From JAILZP01 sp037444185 (GTDB lineage Bacteria > Bacillota > Desulfotomaculia > Desulfotomaculales > Desulfocucumaceae), in the NCBI GenBank assembly GCA_037444185.1, contig JBBIMW010000012.1, forward strand, positions 1 through 59,895: 59,895 nucleotides of DNA, in the 5' to 3' direction. Of the stretch, positions 7,210-16,601 are shown piece after piece. Below the pieces are notes generated by a model that was given only the letters and a program-made list of their open reading frames with translations, ran no database searches and had not been told where the DNA came from. Both the position numbers and the translations under genes were made by a program. Each line of letters starts with the position of its first letter. The stretch's first letter is position 1.

Positions 7210-8871
7210 TCAAGGTTCGTGGCTGCGGACGGCCACCCTTTCCCCGCTGGCGGTGAGGTCCACACCCTCGTTGGCCACTTCCCACGCAACATTGCGAATG
7301 TGCTCGCTGATGCGCAGAAATGCGTTGATTAAATCCAGGTGAACCGCCCCGGCCTCCTCGGACCCGGAACCCACCCGCAGCCTGTGTATGTGCAGCACCC
7401 TCAAGTGCCTTTCCATCCTTGTTATTTCCTTCTGAAGAGCATAGGCCTTTTCCGCCAGCTCCCGGTTGCTGGTGACAAAGGCGGTGTTAGTCATGTTCAT
7501 AAGCTCACAGACCCGTTTGTGCATGATGGATATTTCGTCCCAGCCCTCCTCGGAAAAGTTGCATTTTCCGTCTATCTTGCACTGGGCCAGGTAAGTGACA
7601 TTTTTTTCAATTATATCGCCTATGTGCTCCAGATCATTAACAATGTTGATCAGTCCCATGCATTTGATGAACTCCTGCCTGGAATGAGGCTGCCGCAACA
7701 CATTGGTCAGATACTGGCTTATCTCATTAAAAAGTATGTCCACCCGCTCCTCCTTCTTGAAGACCTGGTTGAGCAGGGAGACATCGTTCTTTTCCAGTAT
7801 CCTGGCCACATCCTTGGTCATTTCAAAAACGTAGTCGAAGGTGCGGTTTATTTCTTTGGTGGCCAACCCCAGGGCTATGGCCGGGGTGTTGATCAGCTTC
7901 AGGTCCAGATAGCGGGGCTTGAAAACATCTCTGGCCTGCCTTACATCGGGCACCAGCTTTACCAGTAATGATTCGAACTGCCTGGTAAACGGCAGAAATA
8001 AAAGGGCTATGGCAATGTTGAAAAAAGTGTGGACGTTGGCCACCTGATAACCCGGTGAAGAGGTGATGCTCTCCATCAGCCCGGTGAAGGGAGTTATGAA
8101 GGGCAAAAAAAGAATCACCCCCGCCACTTTGAACATCATGTGGGCCGTGGCCACCCTTTGGGCCTCCCGGGAGGACCCCAGACTGGAAAGCACCGCAGTG
8201 AAGGAGGTGCCTATATTGGCGCCAAACAGCAGGTATATTGCCGCTTGGAGCGTAATCAGGTGCTGCATGGCCAAAATCATTATAATTCCCACGGCGGCGG
8301 CGCTGCTGTGCACTAGGAAGGTGAACACGGCGGCCAAAATCATGGCCAATAGTGGATAATCCCCCATCATGGCCATAAGCTGGGGAAAAAACGGGTCCCC
8401 CCGCAGGGGATGCATCACTTCGGACATTATTTTAAGCCCCAGGAACAAAAGCCCGAAACCCATCAACACCTGGCCGTACCGCCGATAGCGCTCCCGCTTG
8501 ATGAAAAAAATGATGGTGGCGCCCAGCCCCACCATGGGCAGGGCTATCTCGGTAACCTTCAGGGCAATGAGCTGAGCCGTCACCGTGGTGCCTATGTCGG
8601 CCCCCAGTATCACACCCAGGGTCTGCCTCAAAGACATCAGCCCGGCGCTGGTCAGCCCCACCAATATCACAGTGGTGGCCGTGCTGCTTTGAAAAAAGAT
8701 GGTAATCAATGCCCCCACCAAAAGGGCGCTGACACGGTTGTTGGTAAAGGTGCTCATCACCGTGCGCAGCCTGGCCCCGGCAATTTTTTGGAGTCCCTCG
8801 CTCAGGATCTGAATGCCGTAAAGCAAAAGCCCCATGCCGCCAACCAGGCCCACCAGGACCGTACCCAGCAT
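7210..8871 (-). CDS. Na/Pi cotransporter family protein with PhoU-like domain
   Basis: Membrane protein of the NptA/YjbB family. Two inverted repeats carry the QSSTATT and HSSAAAV signatures that form the sodium/phosphate site; about eight helices occupy residues 1-320. The C-terminal 200 residues are helical and PhoU-like (for example LINIVNDLEHIGDIIEKN). In other bacteria such proteins export or import phosphate; direction here is unknown. The ATG at 8871 gives the usual MLGTVLVGLVGGMGLLLYG start; a longer frame from TTG at 8904 lacks a good site. Confidence 0.85.
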   Translation of the reverse strand: MLGTVLVGLVGGMGLLLYGIQILSEGLQKIAGARLRTVMSTFTNNRVSALLVGALITIFFQSSTATTVILVGLTSAGLMSLRQTLGVILGADIGTTVTAQLIALKVTEIALPMVGLGATIIFFIKRERYRRYGQVLMGFGLLFLGLKIMSEVMHPLRGDPFFPQLMAMMGDYPLLAMILAAVFTFLVHSSAAAVGIIMILAMQHLITLQAAIYLLFGANIGTSFTAVLSSLGSSREAQRVATAHMMFKVAGVILFLPFITPFTGLMESITSSPGYQVANVHTFFNIAIALLFLPFTRQFESLLVKLVPDVRQARDVFKPRYLDLKLINTPAIALGLATKEINRTFDYVFEMTKDVARILEKNDVSLLNQVFKKEERVDILFNEISQYLTNVLRQPHSRQEFIKCMGLINIVNDLEHIGDIIEKNVTYLAQCKIDGKCNFSEEGWDEISIMHKRVCELMNMTNTAFVTSNRELAEKAYALQKEITRMERHLRVLHIHRLRVGSGSEEAGAVHLDLINAFLRISEHIRNVAWEVANEGVDLTASGERVAVRSHEP

Positions 8872-9059
8872 AATCCCATCTCTTTTCCCCGGAAAATAGT
8901 ACAATATATTAAGCTTCTAAAAACTATATTTCTCCGGCAAATAAAAAAATCCTCCAATTTTCTATATTCATCACCATGGATAATTTTCATATTCATTGTT
9001 TGCATGTTACATTTTTTTATTGTATTATTTAAATAATTAAATTACAGGGGGGAAAATGG

Positions 9060-10166
9060 GTGGGACATCTTATTGACGCCAAAGAGGAGCTGTACAGGGC
9101 CCTGGCCCTGCGCCTGAACAAGAATCCGGTGGGATCGCCGGTGAACGGAACGCTGATGGATATACTGCACCGGCTGTACACAGAAGCCGAGGCCGCGGTG
9201 GGCGGAAAGTTTCCCTTGCTGCCCGTGACCCTGGACAGAATAGCCGAAATAACGGGGGCGGAAAGAGAAGAACTGAAAAATCTGCTGGACGGCATGGCCG
9301 ATAAGGGACTGGTGCTGGACCTGCCCCGCCGGGACGCCGTCTATTACATGCTGGCGCCCATGGTGGTGGGATTTTTCGAATACACCTTCATGCGGGTGAG
9401 GGACGAAGTGAATATGAAGGACCTGGCGGAACTATTTGAAAGATACATGCAAAGTGAAGGCGTCGGAGAAGAGATCTTCGGCGGCGACACCAAGATGTTC
9501 CATACTTTGGTCTATGAGAGTATAATACCGGCGGCGGTGGAAACCGAGGTGTTAACCTATGAAAGGGCATCGGAGAACATCCGCCGTTCCGGAGGCGGGG
9601 CCCTTTCCCTGTGTTCGTGCAGGCACAAGGCCAGCCACCTGGGCAAGGCCTGCGACGCCCCCATGGACATCTGCACCTCCCTGGGAGGCGGCGCGGAATG
9701 GCTGGTCCGGCGGGGCATGGCCCGTCCGGCGACGGTGGACGAACTGCTGCGGGTGCTGGACCGGAGCGAAAAACTGGGGCTGGTTCACCTGGGAGACAAT
9801 GTGCTGAACAATCCGGCCTACATATGCCACTGTTGCGGGTGCTGCTGCCTGACGCTGAGGGCCATCAATGAACACGGCATGGAGGCCGTGCACCCCAGCA
9901 ACTTCCTGCCCGCCCTGGACGCAGAAAACTGCGCCGGCTGCGGCCACTGTGCGGAAAGCTGCCACATCAAGGCCATTTCCATGCACAGCCCCGGCGGGGC
10001 CGAAATCCCGGCAATCAAGGAAAATACCTGCATAGGCTGCGGAGTGTGCGCGGCATCATGCCCCACCGGAGCCCTGACCGTTTCCCGCCGGACCGTCCTG
10101 CACACCCCGCCGGAAAATAAAAAGGCGCAGATGATACAAATCGCCGCCTCAAAAGGACGCATATAA
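9060..10166 (+). CDS. Iron-sulfur protein with helical N-terminus and two C-terminal 4Fe-4S clusters
   Basis: A 368-residue cytoplasmic protein. The first ~170 residues look like winged-helix folds (RIAEITGAEREELKNLLDGM). A middle part has CSCRHK and a dense CHCCGCCC cluster near residue 260 that could bind another metal centre. The end carries two ferredoxin motifs, CAGCGHCAESC and CIGCGVCAASC. Related proteins occur in anaerobes as uncharacterised ferredoxins; partner and role are unknown. It starts with GTG at 9060, 7 bases after AGGGGGG; the ATG just upstream is out of frame. The 215 bases after it are GC-rich without a recognised feature. Confidence 0.75.
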   Translation: MGHLIDAKEELYRALALRLNKNPVGSPVNGTLMDILHRLYTEAEAAVGGKFPLLPVTLDRIAEITGAEREELKNLLDGMADKGLVLDLPRRDAVYYMLAPMVVGFFEYTFMRVRDEVNMKDLAELFERYMQSEGVGEEIFGGDTKMFHTLVYESIIPAAVETEVLTYERASENIRRSGGGALSLCSCRHKASHLGKACDAPMDICTSLGGGAEWLVRRGMARPATVDELLRVLDRSEKLGLVHLGDNVLNNPAYICHCCGCCCLTLRAINEHGMEAVHPSNFLPALDAENCAGCGHCAESCHIKAISMHSPGGAEIPAIKENTCIGCGVCAASCPTGALTVSRRTVLHTPPENKKAQMIQIAASKGRI

Positions 10167-10381
10167 TATTTCACAAGTATTGGACACCCCGGCCGGCGCC
10201 GGCGGTCCGGACGACGCGATGCCCGTGCACTTCCCACTTCTCCGTCCCGCCTGCGCTTTCTCGCCGGATCCCGTCCATATTCCGGCGGGGCCGGCTCCCA
10301 GCGGCGTCAGACCGGCATCTCCCCGGCCCAGGGAACGAGATTGGGCCCGGGATCAAGCATTGGTTCCGTTGGACGGTTTTG

Positions 10382-11971
10382 TCAAGGGCCATAATACCCG
10401 GTGAACTGCTTCCTGAGCTCGTGCTTTTTAATCTTGCCGGTGGTGGTGCGGGGCATATCGTCAACAAAAATCACCGACTTCGGCACCTGGAAGCCGCCCA
10501 GCTCCTGTTTGCACCAAAGAATCACCTCCTCTTCGGTGAGGCCGCTGTCCTTACGGGGCGTCACCACGGCGGTGACGGCTTCGATCCAGTGGGGGTGGGG
10601 CAGGCCTATGACCGCCGCGGCCTCCACCTTGGGATGGGCCAGTATGGCGGCCTCCACCCTTATTGACGGGACATTTTCGCCGCCGGTCTTGATCATATCC
10701 TTCTTGCGGTCCACGAAAACCAGCATCCCGTCGCCGTCGACATAGCCCAGATCCCCGGAGTGATGCCAGCCGAACTTCCTGGCCTGACCGGTGGCCTCCG
10801 GGTCCTTGTAATACCCCTCCATCACGGCCGGTCCCCGCCAGACTATCTCTCCCACCTCCCCGGGGGGAAGTATCCTGCCGTCGTCATCCATCACCGCCGT
10901 ATCAAAACCGGGCAGGGACATGCCCCAGACATTGCCCTCCTTTCCCGGGAACCACTCCGGGTTGAAATAGTTGGTGGCCGGATAAGCCTCGGTCTGGCCG
11001 GTGGCCAGGACAAAGGAGGCGCCAATCCTTTTCCTGGCGTCCTCCAGGGTCCGCCGGTCCATGGGGGTCATGGCGTAAACACATGTCTCCAGGCTGGACA
11101 GGTCATAGTTGTCTATGGCCGGGTGGTCCAGCAGGTAGCGGTACATCATAGGCAGTATGAACATGGAGGTGAGCTTTTCGGATTGTATTGCCTTCATCAG
11201 TCCCTCGGGGTCGAATCCCCGCATCACCACGATTTTTCCGCAGGCCAGGAGGACGGTGGTCACAAGGGTATGCTGGGCGCAGTGGAATATGGGCATCACC
11301 GCCGTGGTCACAGTGTCAAAATTGACCTTCAAATCGATGGTATTCTGGAGGGCGGCGAAGTAAACGGCAAGGTGGGAAATGAGCACCCCCTTGGGCATGG
11401 CGGTGGTGCCGCTGGTGTACATTATCTGCAGTATGTCCCGGTCACCGATGATCACGTCCTCGATTTCCGATCCGTCCGCCCCCTCCACAAAGGTATAGAA
11501 ATCCACAAAGGGCTCCTGGGCCTGCCGGCCGGAAACCGGGAGGGAAATATAATGCTTGATGTTGGGAAAGTGCTCCAGGTACTTGCCAAACAGGGGGACA
11601 AAGGCGTCGTCCATAATCAGCACCCTGGCCTCGGAGTGGTTCAGCACATAGGCCAGCTCCTGGGGGTTCAGGCCCGGGTTTACCGGAACAAATACAAAAC
11701 CCCCCTTGGCCAGGCCGTACAGTGAGATAATGTACTCGGTGGAGTTCAGACAGATGGTGGCCACCCGGTCCCCCTTCTGCAGACCCAGGCCCCGCACCGC
11801 CCTGGCGAAGCGGTTGCAGGACTCGTTGAGCTGACCGTAGGCCAGACCCATCCTCCGGCCGCCCCGGTATTCCACCAGGGCCTCCTTGCCGGGCCTGCGG
11901 CCCGCCGACCGGCGGATGATATCCCCCACCGCCACTCTCTGGATAAGGTTTTGACCCAGACTGGGTTCCAT
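10382..11971 (-). CDS. AMP-forming acyl-CoA synthetase
   Basis: ANL-superfamily ligase that activates a carboxylic acid to its CoA thioester, at the end of the acyl-CoA operon. It has the ATP-binding loop YTSGTTAMPKG, the TGQTEAYP adenine motif, the hinge HHSGDLGYVDGDG and the catalytic lysine near the end in TTTGKIKKHELR. Length 529 is normal for medium- or long-chain types. ATG at 11971 follows AAGGAGG. It is separated from the maoC-like gene by ~110 bases that contain a hairpin (GGGATAG ... CTATCCC, about 12038-12057). The substrate is unknown, but the neighbours point to a branched or unsaturated acid. Confidence 0.92.
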   Translation of the reverse strand: MEPSLGQNLIQRVAVGDIIRRSAGRRPGKEALVEYRGGRRMGLAYGQLNESCNRFARAVRGLGLQKGDRVATICLNSTEYIISLYGLAKGGFVFVPVNPGLNPQELAYVLNHSEARVLIMDDAFVPLFGKYLEHFPNIKHYISLPVSGRQAQEPFVDFYTFVEGADGSEIEDVIIGDRDILQIMYTSGTTAMPKGVLISHLAVYFAALQNTIDLKVNFDTVTTAVMPIFHCAQHTLVTTVLLACGKIVVMRGFDPEGLMKAIQSEKLTSMFILPMMYRYLLDHPAIDNYDLSSLETCVYAMTPMDRRTLEDARKRIGASFVLATGQTEAYPATNYFNPEWFPGKEGNVWGMSLPGFDTAVMDDDGRILPPGEVGEIVWRGPAVMEGYYKDPEATGQARKFGWHHSGDLGYVDGDGMLVFVDRKKDMIKTGGENVPSIRVEAAILAHPKVEAAAVIGLPHPHWIEAVTAVVTPRKDSGLTEEEVILWCKQELGGFQVPKSVIFVDDMPRTTTGKIKKHELRKQFTGYYGP

Positions 11972-12081
11972 AGAAAACCCTCCTTGTTTTTTAATTCTGA
12001 GTTTTCAGAAATTTATCCCTAAGCAGCGGGGATAGCCGATTAATTAAGACTATCCCAGCAGTCGTGCTCCCGCCCAACAGG

Positions 12082-12516
12082 CTATTGGGGGGTTTTGTTT
12101 ATCGCGGCCTTAAGGATGGCGGTGTTGCATACCTCATTGCGCTGGTTTTTTATTTCCTGCCTGATGGTGATTACCCCGAAGGGGCCCTTGTCCTGCTTTT
12201 CAATCAGCTCGGCTTCCACCCTGATGGTGTCCCCGATAAAGGTGGGCGCGGTGAAGCGCACCTTGTCCATGCCGTAAAAGGCGACCACCACACCTGGCTT
12301 CATCGGCACCAGGCCCGTGGCCACGCTCATCACCAGCATCCCGTGGGCGATGCGCTGGCCGAACATGGTGCCGGCGGCAAACTCCCTGTCGGTATGAAGC
12401 GGATACCAGTCGCCGCTGAAGGCGGCAAAATTGACTATGTCGGCCTCGGTGATGGTCCGCCCCCTGGAGACCGCCCGTGTGCCCACCTCCAGTTCGTCGA
12501 AATATTTGTCCAACAT
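12082..12516 (-). CDS. MaoC-like hot-dog dehydratase
   Basis: A 144-residue single hot-dog domain of the R-specific enoyl-CoA hydratase type. The family core is visible: D at DIVNFAAFSGDWYPLHTD and the H following, then FGQRIAHGMLVMSVATGL. It probably hydrates an enoyl-CoA made by the acyl-CoA dehydrogenases next door. ATG at 12516 has AAAGGGGG upstream. The gap to the preceding dehydrogenase is 28 bases, consistent with one operon. Confidence 0.88.
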   Translation of the reverse strand: MLDKYFDELEVGTRAVSRGRTITEADIVNFAAFSGDWYPLHTDREFAAGTMFGQRIAHGMLVMSVATGLVPMKPGVVVAFYGMDKVRFTAPTFIGDTIRVEAELIEKQDKGPFGVITIRQEIKNQRNEVCNTAILKAAINKTPQ

Positions 12517-12544
12517 ACTAAAATCCCCCTTTATTTTGTATTAA

Positions 12545-13690
12545 TCACCTTATCATCCTGTCTGCAATTATCTCCCTCATGATTTCGGTGGTGCCGCCGC
12601 CGATGGTGCCTATCCTGGCGTCCCGCCAATGGCGCTGGACGGGGTACTCCATCATGTACCCGTAGCCGCCGTGAATCTGCACCGCCTCGTCTGTTACCCG
12701 GCTGGCCGCCTCACAGGCGTAGATCTTGGCCATGGCCACCGCAGTAACGGCGTCCTCCCCGGTCGCAAACAGCGACAGGGCGTGATAGGTCAGGCAGCGG
12801 GCAGTCTCGATCAGTGACGCCATGTCGGCAATTTTATGCCTGATCACCTGAAACTTGGTCAGGGGCCTGCCGAACTGGACCCTCTGCCGGGCGTAGCCGA
12901 TGGCCTCCTCCATGGCCACCTGGGCGCCCGACACCGCCCCCAGGGCCATAATCAGCCTTTCCCAGGCGAAGTTCTGCATTATGTAGTAGAAGCCTGCGTT
13001 TTCCTCACCCACCAGGTTCACCTTGGGCACCGGGCAATCCTCGAAGATCAGCTCGCCGGTGTCAGACGCCTTCCACCCCAGCTTATCCAGCTTCTTGGCC
13101 ACACTGAAGCCCGGCGTCCCCTTTTCAACAACCAGCAAACTAATTCCCTTATGGCCCGCCGCCGGGTCGGTCTTGACGGCGGTCACCACGTAGTCCGCCC
13201 GCACGCCGTTGGTGATGAATATCTTGCTGCCGTTGACCACGTAGTGGTCCCCGGCGTCCCGGGCCGTAGTCCGGATGGAGGCCGCGTCCGACCCGGCGTT
13301 GGGCTCGGTGATGCCTAGGGCCCCTATTTTCTCGCCGCTGATGGTGGGTGCCAGAAACCTCTTTTTCAGGTCCTCGCCTCCGAACCTGTATACCTGCGGT
13401 CCGGCTATGCCTATGCTGGCCCCGATGCCGGCCTGCACCCCGCCGGACCCGCAGCGGGCCAACTCTTCGACAAATACAGCCCCCGCCAGGTAATCCTCGC
13501 CGCTGCCGCCGTATTCCTCGGGATACGTAAGCCCTAAAAATCCCAGTTCACCGGCCCTGGTGAAGATCTTCCCGGGAAACTCCCCCTTTTCCTCCCACTC
13601 CTCGACATGGGGCTTTATTTCTTTTTCCACCCAGCCGCGCACGCTCCTGCGCAGCATATCGTGCTCCTCCCGGAACAGCCAGTGGGCCAT
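12545..13690 (-). CDS. Acyl-CoA dehydrogenase (second of pair)
   Basis: FAD-dependent enzyme that makes the 2,3-double bond of an acyl-CoA and passes electrons to ETF. The first signature GITEPNAGSDAASI and the end signature VQIHGGYGYMMEYPVQR with its glutamate base are intact. Length 381 is normal. ATG at 13690 follows AAGGAGG at 6 bases. It is about half identical by eye to the neighbouring dehydrogenase, so the two may act on successive intermediates or different chains. Confidence 0.92.
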   Translation of the reverse strand: MAHWLFREEHDMLRRSVRGWVEKEIKPHVEEWEEKGEFPGKIFTRAGELGFLGLTYPEEYGGSGEDYLAGAVFVEELARCGSGGVQAGIGASIGIAGPQVYRFGGEDLKKRFLAPTISGEKIGALGITEPNAGSDAASIRTTARDAGDHYVVNGSKIFITNGVRADYVVTAVKTDPAAGHKGISLLVVEKGTPGFSVAKKLDKLGWKASDTGELIFEDCPVPKVNLVGEENAGFYYIMQNFAWERLIMALGAVSGAQVAMEEAIGYARQRVQFGRPLTKFQVIRHKIADMASLIETARCLTYHALSLFATGEDAVTAVAMAKIYACEAASRVTDEAVQIHGGYGYMMEYPVQRHWRDARIGTIGGGTTEIMREIIADRMIR

Positions 13691-13721
13691 GCTCATCCTC
13701 CTTGTCCTGACAATATATCCC

Positions 13722-13820
13722 GTCAGAATCCAGAATTATCAGGGCATTCCTTATGTGCAGCTTTTAAACGCACCTGTATACCCGGCCTTTCATTCTGGAC
13801 TCTGGATTCTGGATTCTGAC
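13722..13820. repeat. Inverted pair of CCAGAATCC-type repeats
   Basis: GTCAGAATCCAGAAT (13722-13737) and, on the other strand, CTGGATTCTGGATTCTGAC with CATTCTGGACT (13791-13820) flank about 50 bases inside the acyl-CoA operon. Short copies of CATTCCTTATG/CATAAGGAAT extend the pairing. It could fold into a large stem between the two dehydrogenase genes. It belongs to the repeat set described at 101-165. Confidence 0.65.
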
Positions 13821-13843
13821 CCATAAGGAATTCCCCAGAGGCA

Positions 13844-14989
13844 TCAAAGCCCCAATGCCTTCGCAATTACTTCCTTCATAATCTCATCGGTCCCTCCGCC
13901 AATCCGGTTAAGCCTGGAGTCGCGCCACGACCGCTGCACTTCGTACTCCATCATGTAGCCGTACCCGCCATGGATCTGCAGGGCGGCGTCGGCCACCCGG
14001 TAGCCTACCTGGGCCCCCACCAGCTTGGCCATGGAAATCTCCTTCACCGGATACTCCCCGGCGGCGAATTTCCTGGCGGTGGAATAGACCAGCTGCCTGG
14101 CCGCCTCGATTTCGGTGGCCATTTCGGCCAGCCTGTGGGCTATGACCTGGAAACTTACCAGGGGCTTTCCGAACTGGGTGCGCCGGCGGGCGTACTCCAG
14201 GGCCTTCTCAAAGGTCTTCTGGGCCCCGGCCACCGCCCCGGCGGCCCCGATCAGGCGCTCTCCCTGCAGCTCCCACATGATCTGGTGGAACCCCCTGTTC
14301 TCAACACCCAGAAGATTTTCCGCCGGCACCCGGCAGTCCTCAAAAAGCAGCTCCGCCGTGTCCGATGACCGCATGCCCACCTTAGAAAGCTTCCTGGTCA
14401 CCGTGAAGCCGGGGGTGCCCTTATCCACCAGGAAAAGGGACACGCCGTTGTAGCCCCGGTCAGGGTCGGTCTTGGCCACAAGGGTGATGAAGTCCGCCCG
14501 GACTCCGTTGGTGATGAAAATTTTCCTGCCGTTAATCACCCAGTGGCCGCCGTCCCGCACCGCCCTGGTCTCGATGGAGGCAACGTCCGACCCCGCGTTG
14601 GGCTCGGTGATGCCCAGGCAGGCCACCTTTTCCCCCCTGAGGGCCGGCATCAGGTATTTTTTAATCTGATCCTCGGTGCCGAACTGCATGATGGGCGGCG
14701 TGGCCATGTCGGTCTGCACCGCCACCGCCATGGGCAGCCCCCCTACGCCGCAGCGGGCCATCTCCTCCGCCACGACGATGCCCATAAAGTAATCTCCGCC
14801 GGCGCCGCCATACTTCTCGGGATACCGCAGCGACAGGAAGCCCAGTTCCCCCATGCGCGGGAAAACCCAGTCGGCAAAATACCCCTCCCTTTCCCACTCC
14901 TCCACGTGGGGGACGATTTCGGTCTCCACAAACTTTCTGATGGTCCTTCGCACCGCCTGGTGCTCCTCGGTGAATACAGAATATTTCAA
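13844..14989 (-). CDS. Acyl-CoA dehydrogenase (first of pair)
   Basis: Second FAD acyl-CoA dehydrogenase of the operon, with GITEPNAGSDVASI and the catalytic region LQIHGGYGYMMEYEVQRSW. The start is taken as TTG at 14989, where AAGGAGG lies 7 bases upstream and the protein begins KYSVFTEEHQAVRRTI; an upstream GTG at 15028 has no site. In the known terpene pathway AtuD fills this place (citronellyl-CoA dehydrogenase), but substrate cannot be told from the motifs. Confidence 0.92.
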   Translation of the reverse strand: MKYSVFTEEHQAVRRTIRKFVETEIVPHVEEWEREGYFADWVFPRMGELGFLSLRYPEKYGGAGGDYFMGIVVAEEMARCGVGGLPMAVAVQTDMATPPIMQFGTEDQIKKYLMPALRGEKVACLGITEPNAGSDVASIETRAVRDGGHWVINGRKIFITNGVRADFITLVAKTDPDRGYNGVSLFLVDKGTPGFTVTRKLSKVGMRSSDTAELLFEDCRVPAENLLGVENRGFHQIMWELQGERLIGAAGAVAGAQKTFEKALEYARRRTQFGKPLVSFQVIAHRLAEMATEIEAARQLVYSTARKFAAGEYPVKEISMAKLVGAQVGYRVADAALQIHGGYGYMMEYEVQRSWRDSRLNRIGGGTDEIMKEVIAKALGL

Positions 14990-15031
14990 CGGGAATCCTC
15001 CTTCCCTATAGGTAATAAGTTCCCACACGCA

Positions 15032-16591
15032 TCAGGTGGGTGAAGTGCCGTGCCTTTTGGCCCTGGGCGGCAGCTTTTCATTTTTGTTTGCGGTTATCTG
15101 AAGGGCCTCTATGATTTTTTTCCTGGTCTCCCCGGGTTCGATCACCTCATCCACCACCTGGGCGGTCCAGCTTTTGGCCACCTCGAACACATCCAGCCTT
15201 TCCCTGGCCCTGTTCAAATACCCTGTGTAAGCGTCCTCTTCTATGCCTTTACCATATACCTTTCTGTAATCCGCCTCGGAAGATTCCACGGCAAACCTGG
15301 CAATGGGCCAGGCGTAGCAGAGGTCCACCCCCATTCCCTTTACTCCGCCCATAATTATGCTTCCGGCGTCCCCGTAGGCCTCCCTGATCACGACACTAAT
15401 CTTAGGAATGGTGGCAGTGGCGTAAACATCCAGTATTTTGCCGCCATGCCTTAAAAGCCCCAGGGCTTCCTGGTCCTCGCCAGGCACGAAGGGCGGCGTG
15501 TCCACCAGGGTGACCAGCGGTATGTTATAAGCGTCCAACACCTGCAGAAAGCGGTAATACTTGTCGCAGGAATTGACCTCCAGTATGCTTCCTGGCTCCC
15601 CGGGATTGCTGGCCACCAGCCCCACGACCTCCCCGTTGAAACGGCAGAAACAGGTGATTAGGTTTTTGGCGTACTCTTTTTTAATCTCGTAATAACGGCC
15701 GTCGTCAACCAGCAGCTTAATCACCCCGTGCATGTCGTACCCGAGGTTATAGTCATCGGGAACCATGTCGGCCAGTTCCGGCGCCAGCCGACAGGGGTCG
15801 TCGGACGTTTCCCTGCGGGGGGGCTTCTCCCGCCAGCTGGAAGGGAGGTAGCTCAGCAAAGCCCGGGCGCTCTTTATAGTTTCCAGGTCGTTGTCGCCCA
15901 CCACGTCGCAGGTGCCGCTGTATATCATGTGGTAATCGGCGCCGCCCACATCATTCCCAATCCTTTCCGAGGTGGCCGCCTCCACCATCCGGGGGCCGCC
16001 CAGCCACAGATTTCCCGTCCCCCTGCTCATCAAAAGAAAGTCGCAAAGGGTGGGCGCATACGCCTGCCCGGCAATACAGGGCCCCATCAGCACGTTGATC
16101 TGGGGAATCAGCCCGGAGTAGCGGGACTCCAGGGCAAAATACCAGTCAACGCCCGCCGTGGGCACGTCCTGGTAGCCAAGCCTACCCCCCGAGGAGTCCA
16201 GCAGCCAGACCATGGGAATGCCCCAGCCGGCGGCCATGTCAAGAAGCCTGGCGCACTTCATCAGGTGCTGGGTTCCTATTGACCCGCCGTACACGGTAAA
16301 ATCACTGGCATAAACAGCCACCGACCGGCCGGCCACCTTACCAGTTCCGATAACCGCGCCGTCGCACGGGGCGTCTGATTTTTTGCCGTCAATACGCCTG
16401 CCGGTGGTTTGCACGCAGGAACCAAGCTCGGAAAAGGTGCCTGGGTCCATGAGGCATTCTATTCTCTCCCGGGCCGTCATTTTGCCCCTGGAGTGCTGCC
16501 TTTCTACGGCCCCGGGCCCGCCGCCGGTTAAATTTTTCTGCCTTATGTCTTTTAGCCTTTGTATTGCTTCATCCATTACCCTTCCCACCAT
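15032..16591 (-). CDS. Acyl-CoA carboxylase carboxyltransferase subunit, paralogue 1
   Basis: Full-length (519 residues) beta subunit of the propionyl-/methylcrotonyl-/geranyl-CoA carboxylase family, which moves CO2 from biotin to an acyl-CoA. It shows KMTARERIECLMDPGTF, FTVYGGSIG and PFVPGEDQE. The usual SGGARIQ acyl-CoA loop reads DSSGGRLGYQ here, an unusual variant. ATG at 16591 has GGAGG 6 bases upstream. It lies 10 bases from the next carboxyltransferase, so both are made together and probably share the one biotin carboxylase and carrier of the operon. Confidence 0.9.
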   Translation of the reverse strand: MVGRVMDEAIQRLKDIRQKNLTGGGPGAVERQHSRGKMTARERIECLMDPGTFSELGSCVQTTGRRIDGKKSDAPCDGAVIGTGKVAGRSVAVYASDFTVYGGSIGTQHLMKCARLLDMAAGWGIPMVWLLDSSGGRLGYQDVPTAGVDWYFALESRYSGLIPQINVLMGPCIAGQAYAPTLCDFLLMSRGTGNLWLGGPRMVEAATSERIGNDVGGADYHMIYSGTCDVVGDNDLETIKSARALLSYLPSSWREKPPRRETSDDPCRLAPELADMVPDDYNLGYDMHGVIKLLVDDGRYYEIKKEYAKNLITCFCRFNGEVVGLVASNPGEPGSILEVNSCDKYYRFLQVLDAYNIPLVTLVDTPPFVPGEDQEALGLLRHGGKILDVYATATIPKISVVIREAYGDAGSIIMGGVKGMGVDLCYAWPIARFAVESSEADYRKVYGKGIEEDAYTGYLNRARERLDVFEVAKSWTAQVVDEVIEPGETRKKIIEALQITANKNEKLPPRAKRHGTSPT

Positions 16592-16601
16592 TTTCCACCT
16601 C

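Noticed and set aside
10760..11725. Long plus-strand frame (321 codons) opposite the acyl-CoA synthetase
   Set aside because: It is rich in G, H and R codons as expected antisense to a GC-rich coding frame; similar shadows lie opposite many genes here.
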